Of a DNA stretch of 8,246 bases, positions 8,067-8,246 are shown in pieces (position 1 is the stretch's first letter; each line of letters starts with the position of its first letter). The stretch spans positions 1-8,246 of the forward strand of contig JAUWJJ010000036.1 of assembly GCA_030607765.1 (NCBI GenBank). The letters run 5' to 3'. Position numbers and translations under genes: made by a program. The notes beneath the pieces are model-generated. The model saw only the letters and a list, made by a program, of their open reading frames with translations, had not been told where the DNA came from and made no database searches. Source of the stretch: Candidatus Aerophobota bacterium (GTDB lineage Bacteria; Aerophobota; Aerophobia; Aerophobales; B3-G15).

Positions 8067-8092
8067 CTCTCTGCTAAAATTTCGCCAGAGAG
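8067..8092. repeat. Short inverted repeat (hairpin) after tRNA-Trp
   Basis: CTCTCTGC at 8067-8074 pairs with GCCAGAGAG at 8084-8092, with one bulged base around a 9-base AT-rich loop. It is not followed by a T-run on either strand, so it is not a classical intrinsic terminator. Its right arm runs into GAGAACACAGA (8090-8100), which matches GAGGACACAGA at 7947-7957 at 10 of 11 positions, linking it to the neighbouring palindrome. Confidence 0.5.
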
Positions 8093-8155
8093 AACACAGA
8101 AATTCGGAACCTGCGTAAATAGGCTACAAAAACTGTTCACCAAGTACCAAACTAC

Positions 8156-8232
8156 TGGCAGGCCCGGCAGGACTCGAACCCGCAACCGCCGGATTTGGAG
8201 TCCGGTGCTCTAGCCAGTTGAGCTACGGACCT
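8156..8232 (-). tRNA. trnW: tRNA-Trp, anticodon CCA, with encoded 3' CCA
   Basis: All arms can be folded by eye. The acceptor AGGTCCG / CGGGCCT pairs with one G-U; the D stem is GCTC/GAGC; the anticodon stem CCGGA/TCCGG encloses loop CTCCAAA with anticodon CCA; the variable loop is 5 bases; and the T arm is GCGGG-TTCGAGT-CCTGC. Discriminator G73, typical of bacterial tRNA-Trp, is followed by an encoded CCA (8156-8158). tRNA-Trp directly upstream of secE-nusG is a known arrangement, for example after tuf in Chlamydia. The gene upstream lies outside the window. Confidence 0.96.
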
Positions 8233-8246
8233 ATTTCTCTTTATGA

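Larger units (their letters stand above)
7901..8155. other. Gene-free spacer between tRNA-Trp and secE
   Basis: These 255 bases contain no recognisable gene. In particular, I read the minus strand for the small L33 gene (rpmG) that often sits here and saw no zinc-finger or L33 motif. The spacer should hold the secE-operon promoter, or be read through from the tRNA. The only candidate I see is a TACAAT -10-like hexamer on the minus strand (7960-7965) without a convincing -35 partner, so I do not annotate it as a promoter. No hairpin followed by a U-run was found after the tRNA. The spacer is dominated by inverted repeats and CACAGAG words, listed separately. Confidence 0.6.

Noticed and set aside
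8067..8092. Possible intrinsic terminator after tRNA-Trp
   Set aside because: A hairpin forms, but no T-run follows on the minus strand, so it is listed as a repeat only.
7977..8213. 78-codon plus-strand frame in the spacer next to the tRNA
   Set aside because: Its 3' part is the antisense of tRNA-Trp and its 5' part is the repeat region. It has no motif.

Overview
The window is the conserved bacterial transcription and translation operon tRNA-Trp / secE - nusG - rplK - rplA - rplJ - rplL - rpoB - rpoC. It is read entirely on the minus strand, from right to left. It encodes the single-span Sec translocase subunit SecE, the elongation factor NusG, the ribosomal stalk and stalk-base proteins L11, L1, L10 and L7/L12, and the two large RNA polymerase subunits. 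RpoC runs off the left edge after 614 codons. The protein motifs are clearly bacterial. The DNA is AT-rich, with many AGA/AGG arginine codons and strong AGGAGG-type ribosome binding sites. The RNA polymerase beta subunit is compact (1066 residues) and lacks the large insertions of proteobacterial RpoB. I cannot name the lineage. An uncultured AT-rich phylum is a guess only.

Layout from right to left: tRNA-Trp(CCA) at 8156-8232; a gene-free spacer of about 255 bases (7901-8155) with nested inverted repeats and recurring CACAGAG words; secE and nusG; rplK and rplA; rplJ running in frame into rplL; rpoB; and rpoC (partial). From secE to rpoC every junction is an overlap or a gap of 31 bases or less. 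Internal promoters, the L10 and L1 leader sites and the rplL-rpoB attenuator known from E. coli therefore have no intergenic room here. Co-transcription and translational coupling of the whole block are the simplest reading.

The most unusual point is the absence of a stop codon between rplJ and rplL. The L10 frame continues through the rplL ribosome binding site into L7/L12, giving one 318-codon frame with a strong internal start. Both rpoB and rpoC appear to start at TTG, each 6 bases after a strong ribosome binding site. I found no unknown multi-gene system. The interest lies in these details of a core operon and in the repeat-rich spacer upstream.
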